Assembly: GCA_945865175.1 (NCBI GenBank)
Contig: CAMBDA010000031.1
Location: forward strand, 1 to 36,827
Length of the DNA: 36,827 bases
Direction: 5' to 3'
Source: an uncultured Prevotellaceae bacterium
Lineage (GTDB): Bacteria; Bacteroidota; Bacteroidia; Bacteroidales; Bacteroidaceae
In this document: positions 1 to 7,269 of the stretch, piece by piece
How the letters are laid out: each line of letters begins with the position of its first letter
Position numbering within the stretch: position 1 is the stretch's first letter
Program-made: the position numbers and the translations under genes
Notes under the pieces: model-generated
The model's input: only the letters and a program-made list of their open reading frames with translations
Told to the model about the DNA's origin: nothing
Databases searched by the model: none

Positions 1-583
1 TGGCGATGTCCATCGGGTTGCCAACACGTCCTGCCGGCTGCTGCACCGCATCTGCGCCATCGTATTCCTTATAGTCGGTGTCAATCCATCCTGGAGAAAT
101 GGAGTTGACCCTTGCCTTGTTCCGAAGTGTGGCGGCAAGGGCATGGGTAAGTGCGGCAATACCTCCCTTGGCAGCTGTGTAGCTCTCTGTCTGCGGCTGA
201 CTCATGCGGTCGCGCGAGGACGATATGTTTACTATCGATGCTCCCTCGGCAAGATACGGAGCAAGCAGCTTGACAAGATAGAAAGGCGCAGTCACCCCGA
301 CTGTCAAGGCATACTGAAACTCCTCCCACGTACATTCATCCAACCCCTTCATCAGAGGCAGGGCATTATTGACGATGAAATCCACCTTGCCATACTTCCC
401 GATTACTTCATCTGCAAAGGCTTCCAGCACCTCCTTCTTGGAGATGTCCCCAACGAAATGGTCGCCCTCACGCACATCAATGACCGCAACAGAAGCCCCT
501 CTCTTTCGGAACTCCTCTGCGATACATTTGCCGATGCCATGCGCACCGCCTGTCACTACTGCTATCTTGTCCTTATATTCCAT
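1..583 (-). CDS. Short-chain dehydrogenase/reductase (SDR), C-terminus cut by window edge
   Basis: NAD(P)-dependent oxidoreductase of the classical SDR family, cytoplasmic, substrate unknown. The frame opens at the ATG at 583 and stays open for 194 codons to the left edge, so the C-terminus lies outside. The Rossmann glycine motif TGGAHGIG is at residues 11-18, the NNA motif at 72-74, the catalytic serine region at about 121-123, and the YxxxK pair (YTAAK) at Y135/K139, all intact. The following NSISPGWIDTD segment is the usual post-catalytic strand. It is the last visible gene of a run with yccF and thioredoxin; its start lies 5 bases after the thioredoxin stop. Sequence motifs alone cannot separate a sugar or steroid dehydrogenase from a 3-oxoacyl-ACP reductase. 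The family call is firm, the substrate open. Confidence 0.9.
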   Translation of the reverse strand, partial: MEYKDKIAVVTGGAHGIGKCIAEEFRKRGASVAVIDVREGDHFVGDISKKEVLEAFADEVIGKYGKVDFIVNNALPLMKGLDECTWEEFQYALTVGVTAPFYLVKLLAPYLAEGASIVNISSSRDRMSQPQTESYTAAKGGIAALTHALAATLRNKARVNSISPGWIDTDYKEYDGADAVQQPAGRVGNPMDIA

Positions 584-588
584 AGCAG

Positions 589-888
589 TTATCTTAAAAA
601 AGGGTCAATCGTTGCCAACAATTCCGATTTCTGCACTACGCCGCTCGTCCTCCACAGCACTTCGCCGTGTCTGAACAGCACGAGCGTGGGCACGGACTGT
701 ATGCGGTATTGACTTGCAGTCATCCCATACTTGTCCACATCCACCTTGATGATGCGGATTCTGTCACCCAGCACTTCCTTCACCTGCTCCAGGATGGGGT
801 GCATCATCTTGCATGGCTGGCACCATGTGGCGAAGAAATCGACCAGAACCAGTTGGTCGCCTGATATAACATCGTTGAATGTTTCCAT
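589..888 (-). CDS. Thioredoxin with WCQPC active site
   Basis: A 99-residue single-domain thioredoxin, a cytoplasmic dithiol-disulfide oxidoreductase. The active site is WCQPC at residues 22-26, preceded by the usual DFFAT strand. The cis-proline is P67 (SVPTLVLF), and a charged KVDVDKY strand lies between them, so the fold is complete. The usual thioredoxin motif is WCGPC; the Gly-to-Gln change inside the CxxC is visible here and could shift redox potential or partner choice (inference). There is no signal peptide, which argues against a periplasmic ResA/TlpA-type protein. It sits between yccF (6-base gap upstream) and the SDR gene (5-base gap downstream), so the three are probably co-transcribed. 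Which of the cell's thioredoxins this is cannot be told from one locus. Confidence 0.93.
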   Translation of the reverse strand: METFNDVISGDQLVLVDFFATWCQPCKMMHPILEQVKEVLGDRIRIIKVDVDKYGMTASQYRIQSVPTLVLFRHGEVLWRTSGVVQKSELLATIDPFLR

Positions 889-894
889 TGTCCT

Positions 895-1269
895 TTATAT
901 ATGTAGTTCTACGTCCTTTCCGAATGGTGCGAGCGACAGTCCTGCCATCTTGAAATGCTGCTTGGCAAAGGGGATGCCGATGATGGTGATGAACAACAGC
1001 ACTCCGAAGAAGATGTGCATCAGCCATGCCCACAGACCGCCGAAGATAATCCATATGATATTCAGCGGAATACGGATGCAGCCTGTGGGACTCTTTGTGT
1101 CCTTCACCTCAGCACCGAACGGCCACAGGCACAACAAGCCAATCTTGAATGTCTGCAAAGCTACAGGGATGCCAATGATGATGGCCATTGCCAGACTTCC
1201 CGTGAAATAACCTATAGCGGCTTCCAGTCCACCGAATAGCCACCACAACCAATTACCGATTATACGCAT
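895..1269 (-). CDS. YccF domain-containing inner-membrane protein
   Basis: A 124-residue membrane protein that matches the YccF family by eye. It has two related halves, each with a tryptophan-rich amphipathic segment followed by a hydrophobic stretch ending in IGIP (residues about 32-36 and 95-99) and an aromatic 'PFG' turn (WPFGAEV near 50 and APFGKDV near 116). This internal duplication is typical of the family, whose biochemical role is unknown. The length is close to that of E. coli YccF. The ATG at 1269 follows a purine-rich, AT-rich leader, and it appears to be the first gene of the yccF-thioredoxin-SDR run. No known function links it to the two redox genes downstream. Confidence 0.85.
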   Translation of the reverse strand: MRIIGNWLWWLFGGLEAAIGYFTGSLAMAIIIGIPVALQTFKIGLLCLWPFGAEVKDTKSPTGCIRIPLNIIWIIFGGLWAWLMHIFFGVLLFITIIGIPFAKQHFKMAGLSLAPFGKDVELHI

Positions 1270-1308
1270 ATTCTTATTCTTTTATTTCTTTTATTCCTTT
1301 TATTCAGC

Positions 1309-1425
1309 GGTCCGCTGTGCGGACCACGGTTCAGTGTCGCACCGTGCTTGCCGAAGTATGCGGAACACTGAACTTCGGCTTGTGAAGCCGGACTTCGCCA
1401 TTGGTGGCGATGAAGTAGAGGTTAC
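1309..1425. other. Highly structured non-coding region with nested inverted repeats
   Basis: The 232-base gap between yccF and the SGNH gene holds no convincing gene, but several perfect inverted repeats are packed together. GGTCCGC (1309-1315) pairs with GCGGACC (1319-1325). GTTCAGTGT (1329-1337) pairs with ACACTGAAC (1365-1373). CCGAAGT (1351-1357) pairs with ACTTCGG (1372-1378). CGGCTT (1376-1381) pairs with AAGCCG (1385-1390). TCGCCA (1395-1400) pairs with TGGCGA (1405-1410). Some of these pairings are mutually exclusive. The region could be the 3' end of the SGNH mRNA, the 5' leader of yccF, or a decayed repeat element. On the minus strand a short open stretch contains GNLYFIATNGEVRLHKPKFS with no obvious start, which may be a gene remnant. 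Confidence 0.5.
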
Positions 1426-1501
1426 CCGCCAACGTGGGATTAGGGTTCAATCTTCGTGCAGTCGGGGAGGGGTAGCCACGATGTTCAGGCTCTTTGTTTG
1501 T

Positions 1502-4258
1502 TCAGTTACCTGCCGGCTTGGTGGTGTCTATGTGCTGGGAGGGATGCCATCGGAAGGCTTTGACATCATCCGGCTGGGCGGGGTCGAAGTCCTTCCACCA
1601 GGGCCGCAGGGACTGGACGACAGGCAGCCTGAGCTGCTTCATTCCCATCACCACCATCTTAGCCACCTCATAGGCGCCATAGGGGTTGAAATGGGTGTTG
1701 TCGGCCAGCGGCTTCGGCTGGTTGGGGAATGTGTGGGCGGGATAGTGGACAAGAGCCTCCTTGCTGCCGTCATATCCGAGAGTTTCAAAGAAGGTGCGGG
1801 TCATATCGTGTAGCTCTATCACGGGCACGTTCTCCCTACGGGCTACGGCACGCATGGCATCGGGATAGTCGCCATGAGTTTCCTGTATCTGGGAGTGAGT
1901 GGCTTCATCGAAGGCACGCCGCTGGGTGGGTGTGAGGAAGATGAGGTTTCCGCCCTTGTCCCTCACGCGGTCGATGAACACCTTGAGGTTTTGCGAGAAA
2001 TTGTACCATGCTCCGCAGCCGGGAGCCCGCTCCTTCTGGTCGTTGTGTCCAAATTCACAGCACACATAGTCGCCTTCCTTTAGCTGGGAAAGCACCTGGT
2101 CGAGACGGCCTTGAGCGATGAAAGAGCCGGCAGTGAGGCCGCTTTCGGCATGGTTGGCTACCACAATGTCGGCGTCAAACCATAGGGGAATCATCTGTCC
2201 CCAGCTGGCGTAGGGCTCTCCGGGCTGGTCGGTGACGGTGGAGTTGCCGCAGAGGAAGATCTGGGTGGCTGTGGTGTCGCGCTCTATCCTCAGCTCCTTC
2301 ACGGCAGGGGCGGAACCGGTGAACTCCAGTGTCAGGCAGTCGTCCCAGGTCAGATATTCCTTTTCGCGGTCCTTGATTCTTACGCGCTGATGGTCGGAGA
2401 TGTACGGAGAGCGCTTGTTTACGGTAAACTGCACCGTGCGGAATTCCCCCTTCTTTGTCACAGTTTCGTCTACCATCAGCCTTCTGCATTCGGCCCTCAC
2501 TACCGTGCTCCCCGCCTTTTTTCTGGAGCCCAGGACCACGGTCACCCTGTAGTTGCCGTCGGGCAGCTCGGTGGAGTAGGAGAAAGGCTGGTTGTCCTTG
2601 GTGCCTCTCGTGCTCATATCCTCTAAGATGGGCGTGGGCGGCAATAGGTAGGCTGCCAGGGGAGAGCGGCCCAGCATCAGCCCCTTGGCCACGCTCTGGG
2701 CGTTCATCCGGGCACCTGTGAGCGATGTGTGGGTGTGGTCGTGGTTGAAGTATGCCTTTGCCTTCTCCTGGCCCATTCGGTCGAGGCGGTCGGCCGAGAT
2801 GTTGTGCACATCCACCAGCTCTACTCCTGTTTCCCCGGCCACCTGGCGGTACCATTGGCCATAGGTGTCGTTGCGGCGCTCTATCCTGCCGCCCGGCCAC
2901 TCGTTGCGCGGTGTGAGCGACACAAGGATGGGCGTGGCTCCTTTTTCCCTCACGTCCTGTATGAATTTCTTCAGATACCAGCCGAACGAATACACCACCT
3001 CATAGCTACCGTTGCTGGCAAGCCTGTATACATGGCTCGTGTCCCGGGCGGAGGCAATGGTGCCGCGTTCCTTGTGGCTGTCGATAGGGCCTATGTCGTT
3101 GTGCCCGAACTGGATGAGGACAAAGTCGCCTGGCTGAAGACTGTTGTAGACCTTGTCCCATCGGCCTTCGTTGAGGTATGTGCGGGTGCTGCGTCCGGCC
3201 TGGGCACAATTGACACAGGTGACTTTCAGGGAATCGAACACTGTGTAGGCCTGTGAGCCCCATCCCCACATGCCGTTTTCGTCCTGGTCCTCGTTTTTTA
3301 CCGTACTGTCGCCCGTGATGAACACCACTGGCTTCCCCTTTTCGCGCTTCACATCCACCGTGGGCAGTTCTACGCCCCGCATCATGGCCTTCAGCGGAGC
3401 CAGGTTCGGATGGCTGTTACGGGCAAGGCCCTCGGCTGCCGACCTGGCGTTCATCATCGCTCCGAAGCGGCTGGTGTGAATATGGTCGGTGTAGAAGTGG
3501 TACTTCTCCTTCCATGGCCCGTAGGCATCGAGCTTGGAGGCCGAAATCTCGTTGAGGTCGACAAAGGGCACATCCTCCTCCTCTGCCACCTGACGGGCCC
3601 ATAGGCCGAAGGTCTTGTCTACGCGCACAATCTTTCCCTTCTCGTCGTAGGCATCGCGCGGGGTGAGCGACATCAGGATGGGGTGGGCACCTGCGGCCCG
3701 GCTTTCGTGAATGTATCTTCGCAGGTACTCGCCATAGGTATATACCGTTTCCTTCACGCCGGTTTCCTGGATGGTCACATTGAGCATGTCCTTGCCTATG
3801 CCGGGGATGCTGGCACGGGCGCGTCCGCTGTCGTAGGGTCCGTTGTCGTTGTGTCCGATGGAGATAATCACCCAGTCGCCCTTGCGCATGCCCTTGCACA
3901 CATCAGGCCACAGACGGGTGTAGAAGGTGCGACTGCTCGTGCCGCCCAGTGCCTGGTTTTCCACCGTAATCTGGTTTTCGTCGAAGAAGTCCTGGGCAAA
4001 ATAGCCCCATCCCCATTGTCCGTTGCGGCCGTCGCCCAGCGTGCCGTTGCGCATGGTGGAGTTTCCGATGAGGAAGAGCACGGGATTGTTGCCCTTACGG
4101 CTTGTGCCTGCGGGAATGCGTGCGATCCTGGCCTTGCTGAGGCTGTCAAGGGTATTGTCCACCACCTGGTTGACGTCTTCCATGGGCTTGGTCAACTGAG
4201 CCTGGGCCATGGTGGCAGAGAGCCATATCATCATTCCTGCAAATATGCCTGTTTTCAT
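1502..4258 (-). CDS. Secreted esterase with three tandem SGNH/GDSL hydrolase domains (rhamnogalacturonan acetylesterase-like)
   Basis: A 918-residue exported protein, signal peptide about 1-20 (cleavage near AQA/Q). It carries three SGNH hydrolase modules, each with an intact catalytic set. Domain 1 spans about 58-285: GNST with S67, GHND 135-138, D258/H261. Domain 2 spans about 308-535: GDST with S318, GHND 385-388, D507/H510. Domain 3 spans about 664-885: GNST with S673, GHND 737-740, D853/H856. Residues about 540-660 form a beta-rich linker that looks like a jelly-roll or carbohydrate-binding module. Domains 1 and 2 resemble each other most (both have WGWG, SLTPR and DHxHTS), suggesting an internal duplication. 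The family typically removes acetyl groups from pectin (RhgT type) or xylan; pectin deacetylation is an inference. No glycan-transport genes are adjacent. A -7 box lies 36 bases upstream of the start. Confidence 0.88.
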   Translation of the reverse strand: MKTGIFAGMMIWLSATMAQAQLTKPMEDVNQVVDNTLDSLSKARIARIPAGTSRKGNNPVLFLIGNSTMRNGTLGDGRNGQWGWGYFAQDFFDENQITVENQALGGTSSRTFYTRLWPDVCKGMRKGDWVIISIGHNDNGPYDSGRARASIPGIGKDMLNVTIQETGVKETVYTYGEYLRRYIHESRAAGAHPILMSLTPRDAYDEKGKIVRVDKTFGLWARQVAEEEDVPFVDLNEISASKLDAYGPWKEKYHFYTDHIHTSRFGAMMNARSAAEGLARNSHPNLAPLKAMMRGVELPTVDVKREKGKPVVFITGDSTVKNEDQDENGMWGWGSQAYTVFDSLKVTCVNCAQAGRSTRTYLNEGRWDKVYNSLQPGDFVLIQFGHNDIGPIDSHKERGTIASARDTSHVYRLASNGSYEVVYSFGWYLKKFIQDVREKGATPILVSLTPRNEWPGGRIERRNDTYGQWYRQVAGETGVELVDVHNISADRLDRMGQEKAKAYFNHDHTHTSLTGARMNAQSVAKGLMLGRSPLAAYLLPPTPILEDMSTRGTKDNQPFSYSTELPDGNYRVTVVLGSRKKAGSTVVRAECRRLMVDETVTKKGEFRTVQFTVNKRSPYISDHQRVRIKDREKEYLTWDDCLTLEFTGSAPAVKELRIERDTTATQIFLCGNSTVTDQPGEPYASWGQMIPLWFDADIVVANHAESGLTAGSFIAQGRLDQVLSQLKEGDYVCCEFGHNDQKERAPGCGAWYNFSQNLKVFIDRVRDKGGNLIFLTPTQRRAFDEATHSQIQETHGDYPDAMRAVARRENVPVIELHDMTRTFFETLGYDGSKEALVHYPAHTFPNQPKPLADNTHFNPYGAYEVAKMVVMGMKQLRLPVVQSLRPWWKDFDPAQPDDVKAFRWHPSQHIDTTKPAGN

Positions 4259-4293
4259 GCTGCCTAGTCTGTCGTTTGGTTCTTTTCTTATTG

Positions 4294-4301
4294 CAAATTT
4301 A
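4294..4301 (-). promoter_or_regulatory. -7 box of the triple-SGNH gene
   Basis: On the minus strand this reads TAAATTTG, matching the Bacteroidetes -7 consensus TAnnTTTG, 36 bases upstream of the ATG at 4258. No good -33 TTTG lies at the expected 19-21 base spacing, so confidence is moderate. Confidence 0.5.
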
Positions 4302-4386
4302 CATAAAAATCCTCCATATCTCCTATAAAATGGACATTAATCATTGTTTTTTTGTTCCGTGGCCCGATGGTTTGGGATTATTGCGC

Positions 4387-4394
4387 TATATTTG
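4387..4394 (+). promoter_or_regulatory. -7 box of the aldo/keto reductase gene
   Basis: TATATTTG fits TAnnTTTG exactly, 28 bases before the ATG at 4423. The -33 region is weak: the nearest TTTG is at 4371-4374, too close. It is divergent from the promoter at 4294-4301. Confidence 0.55.
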
Positions 4395-4422
4395 TGCAGG
4401 ATTTCACTAATATACATCCGTT

Positions 4423-5376
4423 ATGGAAGACATTTACAAGGCAGACACCTGCAGATATGACAGCGGCATGCAGTACAGGCGTTGTGGCCGCAGCGGGGTG
4501 ATGCTACCAGCACTGAGCCTGGGTTTCTGGCACAATTTCGGGGGTGTGGACCCTTTCCAGCGAAGCCGGGAGATTACACACTGCGCCTTTGACCATGGCG
4601 TGACGCATTTCGACCTCGCCAACAACTACGGCCCTCCCTACGGTAGTGCGGAGGAGACCTTCGGCAGGCTGATGAAGAACGATTTCAAACCCTACCGCGA
4701 CGAGCTGTTTATCAGCACCAAGGCCGGCTATGACATGTGGCCGGGCCCATACGGCAACTGGGGCTCGCGCAAGTATCTGATGGCAAGTCTCGACCAGAGT
4801 CTCAAGCGCATGAACCTCGACTATGTTGACCTCTTCTACAGTCATCGTTACGACCCCGAGACACCGCTTGAGGAGACTCTTCAGGCTATGGTGGATATAG
4901 TGAAGCGAGGCAAGGCCCTCTACCTTGGCATTTCACGTTGGCCTCTCGAAGCCACCCGCTTTGCCATCGACTATCTTGCCGCACGCGACACACCTCTTCT
5001 TATCTATCAAGGACGTCTGAACATGCTCGACCGCGAACCGTTGGACCAGGGTATCATCGAACTTTGCGACAAGAGTGGGGTAGGGTTCATCTCCTTCTCG
5101 CCGCTTGCCCAGGGGCTGCTCACCGACCGTTATCTCCATGGCATACCCTCGGATAGCCGTATGGCCAAGGGCCGTTCGCTGAAGGAAGCCGTGCTCACCC
5201 CGCAGCTGGCAGCACAATTGCACCAGTGGAACGAGGAGGCTGCTGCCGCAGGCATGACACTCTCGCAGAAGGCGCTCCGATGGATTCTGGACACCCAGGG
5301 TGTCACCTCCGTGCTCATTGGCGCCAGCAGTACCCGCCAGCTTCTTACCAACCTGGAGGCGGTGACCACTCCATAG
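4423..5376 (+). CDS. Aldo/keto reductase, YghZ/L-glyceraldehyde-3-phosphate reductase-like
   Basis: A 317-residue NADPH-dependent carbonyl reductase with a TIM-barrel fold, cytoplasmic. Near the N-terminus it shows YRRCGRSG, then FDLANNYGPPYGSAEE with the catalytic Asp and Tyr, the catalytic Lys in ISTKAGYDMWPGPYG, and the catalytic His in YVDLFYSHR. The GPPYGSAEE and WPGPYGNWGSRKYL segments are those of the YghZ/Gpr subgroup, which acts on L-glyceraldehyde 3-phosphate and methylglyoxal; the exact substrate is inferred. The C-terminal SVLIGASSTRQL is the NADPH-phosphate loop. Length matches the family. It is a single-gene plus-strand unit with its own -7 box; it ends 5 bases before the stop of the convergent hypothetical gene, leaving no room for a separate terminator. 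Confidence 0.92.
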   Translation: MEDIYKADTCRYDSGMQYRRCGRSGVMLPALSLGFWHNFGGVDPFQRSREITHCAFDHGVTHFDLANNYGPPYGSAEETFGRLMKNDFKPYRDELFISTKAGYDMWPGPYGNWGSRKYLMASLDQSLKRMNLDYVDLFYSHRYDPETPLEETLQAMVDIVKRGKALYLGISRWPLEATRFAIDYLAARDTPLLIYQGRLNMLDREPLDQGIIELCDKSGVGFISFSPLAQGLLTDRYLHGIPSDSRMAKGRSLKEAVLTPQLAAQLHQWNEEAAAAGMTLSQKALRWILDTQGVTSVLIGASSTRQLLTNLEAVTTP

Positions 5377-5381
5377 GGAGG

Positions 5382-5696
5382 CTAGTTGTGTTCCTCTGCC
5401 GCCTGCTGCTCTCTGCGGGCGGCTTCGTCGCGTGCCTTGTCGCGTGCCCGCTTTTCCTTCATGGCAGCAATGGTGGCATCGTCCAGTATCTGGATGGCAC
5501 CGCGGCGCATGGCGGCTTGCAGGTCCTCCTCCCCGAAGGCCTTGCCTTGCACATTGAAGTCGGAGATGTTAAACTCATATTTCACCCTCAGTTCGTGCCT
5601 CACTACCTTTTGCTGGTAGCGGGTGCCTGCGTTCTTGAGGCGGAGCAGTTTGGCTATCCTTTCTATCTCGTGGCTGGAGAATTTGTTCCTTCCCAT
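5382..5696 (-). CDS. Conserved small charged protein of unknown function
   Basis: A 104-residue protein when started at the ATG at 5696 (MGRNKFSSHEIERIAKLL), which is preceded by an AGAAGGA purine run at suitable spacing. A GTG at 5759 in the same frame overlaps the upstream stop and would add 21 residues of proline- and glutamine-rich sequence; I prefer the ATG. The N-terminal 30 residues look like a helix-turn-helix-like or short helical unit. They are followed by a strand-rich middle (VRHELRVKYEFNISDFNV) and a very charged C-terminal helix (KEKRARDKARDEAARREQQAA). I recall similar Bacteroidales hypotheticals but no function. No membrane segment or signal peptide is visible. It is probably co-transcribed with the DUF4294 gene just upstream. 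Confidence 0.75.
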   Translation of the reverse strand: MGRNKFSSHEIERIAKLLRLKNAGTRYQQKVVRHELRVKYEFNISDFNVQGKAFGEEDLQAAMRRGAIQILDDATIAAMKEKRARDKARDEAARREQQAAEEHN

Positions 5697-5755
5697 AAAA
5701 AATCCTTCTTTTTCTTGTCCAGTTAGTTGAATCATCATCGCACCGGGTGGGGGAG

Positions 5756-6391
5756 TCACAACTGTCCCGTTTCCACCTGACGCACCACCCGTTCTATGAG
5801 CTTGTCGTCATCCTCAGGGTCGTATTCCTTTTTCAGGCTTGCACGGAAGGTCCATGCAAACACCTGGTAAAAGGCAGCCTTGGCAGGGCCGAAAAAAGCT
5901 TTCACTATCTCGTAGCTCGACTGGTTGCACTCGCGGTCCACCAGCTTGATGAGCAGTTTGCCCTGCGAATAGGTGAGCTTCTTCATGCGGGGGGTATAGG
6001 TGTCCTTGATGTCCTTTTCCACAGCCCGTATGTGGGCTTCTTTCGACTTCTTGTCGGGCAGCCCTTCCAGCACCTCATAGGTTTCCTCGATGAGGCCGTT
6101 CACCTCCTGCGCTATGGGCAGCACACGCTTCACGTTATACACCAGACGGTTGAAGGCCCTGCGCTGTCGCTCGTTCTTGAAGCGGAGCGGAGCATACACG
6201 GGCAGCTCGGGCAACAGGTAGCACCACATGGTATCCTTGCCTTCAATCACGGGCTTCTTGTAGCGATAAACCTGCAGCTTCAGCTTGTAGGTCATCTGCT
6301 CGTCCGGCACCGTGTCGTTCTCGGCTTCCTGTGCCCACAGGGCAAGGCCTGATGCCATTAATAGATATAGTAGAAACAGGGTACGTGTCAT
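5756..6391 (-). CDS. DUF4294 family exported protein
   Basis: A 211-residue protein starting at the ATG at 6391 (MTRTLFLLYLLMASGLALWA), which gives a clean signal peptide with cleavage near WAQ/E. An in-frame start 10 codons further upstream is less likely because it places extra residues before the signal. The mature part is helical and basic, with conserved-looking segments RQRRAFNRLVYNVKRVLPIA and CNQSSYEIVKAFFGPAKAAF. I recognise this as the Bacteroidetes DUF4294 family, whose role is unknown; export to the periplasm follows from the signal peptide. The stop overlaps the GTG alternative start of the next gene, so the two are probably one transcript. Confidence 0.82.
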   Translation of the reverse strand: MTRTLFLLYLLMASGLALWAQEAENDTVPDEQMTYKLKLQVYRYKKPVIEGKDTMWCYLLPELPVYAPLRFKNERQRRAFNRLVYNVKRVLPIAQEVNGLIEETYEVLEGLPDKKSKEAHIRAVEKDIKDTYTPRMKKLTYSQGKLLIKLVDRECNQSSYEIVKAFFGPAKAAFYQVFAWTFRASLKKEYDPEDDDKLIERVVRQVETGQL

Positions 6392-6451
6392 TCTGGCTGC
6401 AAAAATACAAAGAAAAACCATATTAAAGGCGGCAATTAAAGGAAAATAACG

Positions 6452-6459
6452 TATCTTTG
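6452..6459 (+). promoter_or_regulatory. -7 box of the radical SAM gene
   Basis: TATCTTTG matches TAnnTTTG exactly. It lies 33 bases before the ATG at 6493, which supports that start: an in-frame upstream start at 6457 would sit inside the promoter. No clear -33 TTTG. Confidence 0.6.
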
Positions 6460-6492
6460 TGCAATATTAATGATGCAACAATCAAAAAGTAT

Positions 6493-7269
6493 ATGAGTAC
6501 GATTATTTACCCATCTCCCATTTTCGGTCCTGTCCACAGCCGCCGGCTGGGCATTTCACTGGGTATCAACCTGCTGCCTGCCGACGGCAAGTGGTGCAGT
6601 TTTGACTGTATCTACTGCGAGTGTGGCTTCAATGCCGACCATCGTCCGCACCTGCCGCTCCCTGGCCTCCAGGAGGTGTCCCGCGCGCTGGAAGAGAAAC
6701 TGTGCGAGATGCGTGAGCAGGGGCAGCTGCCCGATGTGCTCACTTTCGCCGGCAATGGAGAACCCACCATGAATCCCCACTTCCCGGAGATTGTGGACGA
6801 GGTCATCCGCCTGCGCAACTGTTATTGTCCCATGGCCAAGGTGAGCGTGCTGAGCAATGCCACACAGATTCTCCGCCCTCAGGTGAGGGAGGCTCTGATG
6901 AAGGTGGACAATAACATCCTGAAGCTCGATACGGTGGATGCCGCATACATCCGCCGCACCGACCGACCAACGGGTCGCTATGATGTGGAACGCATCGTGG
7001 AGGCGATGTGCGGTTTCGGCGGGCAATGTATTGTGCAGACGATGTTCATGCAGGGTGCCTATGAAGGAGCGGATGTAGACAATACGCTGCCTGCCTATGT
7101 AGGGCCCTATCTGGATGCACTCAAGCGCATTAGACCACGGATGGTGATGATTTACACCATCGACAGGGAAACGCCAGCCGAGGGGCTGCGGAAGGCCCCG
7201 CGGGAAAAACTGGATGCCATAGCCACCCTTATCCGTGAACTGGGTTTGGAGGTGAGCGTCAGCTATTAA
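6493..7269 (+). CDS. Radical SAM protein (4Fe-4S), function unassigned
   Basis: A 258-residue cytoplasmic radical SAM enzyme. The cluster-binding CxxxCxxC is C35-C39-C42 (CSFDCIYC). It is followed by the glycine-rich SAM region FAGNGEPTMNPHFPEIV and by VSVLSNAT and LKLDTVD strands, in the usual barrel order. The N-terminal IFGPVHSRRLGISLGINLLP is characteristic of a widespread, poorly characterised radical SAM group often annotated only as 'radical SAM protein'. There is no SPASM or extra cluster domain, so a small-molecule or wybutosine/B12-type role is as likely as peptide modification. The start at 6493 is chosen because the -7 box overlaps any earlier start. The TAA overlaps the queG stop on the other strand. 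Confidence 0.88.
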   Translation: MSTIIYPSPIFGPVHSRRLGISLGINLLPADGKWCSFDCIYCECGFNADHRPHLPLPGLQEVSRALEEKLCEMREQGQLPDVLTFAGNGEPTMNPHFPEIVDEVIRLRNCYCPMAKVSVLSNATQILRPQVREALMKVDNNILKLDTVDAAYIRRTDRPTGRYDVERIVEAMCGFGGQCIVQTMFMQGAYEGADVDNTLPAYVGPYLDALKRIRPRMVMIYTIDRETPAEGLRKAPREKLDAIATLIRELGLEVSVSY

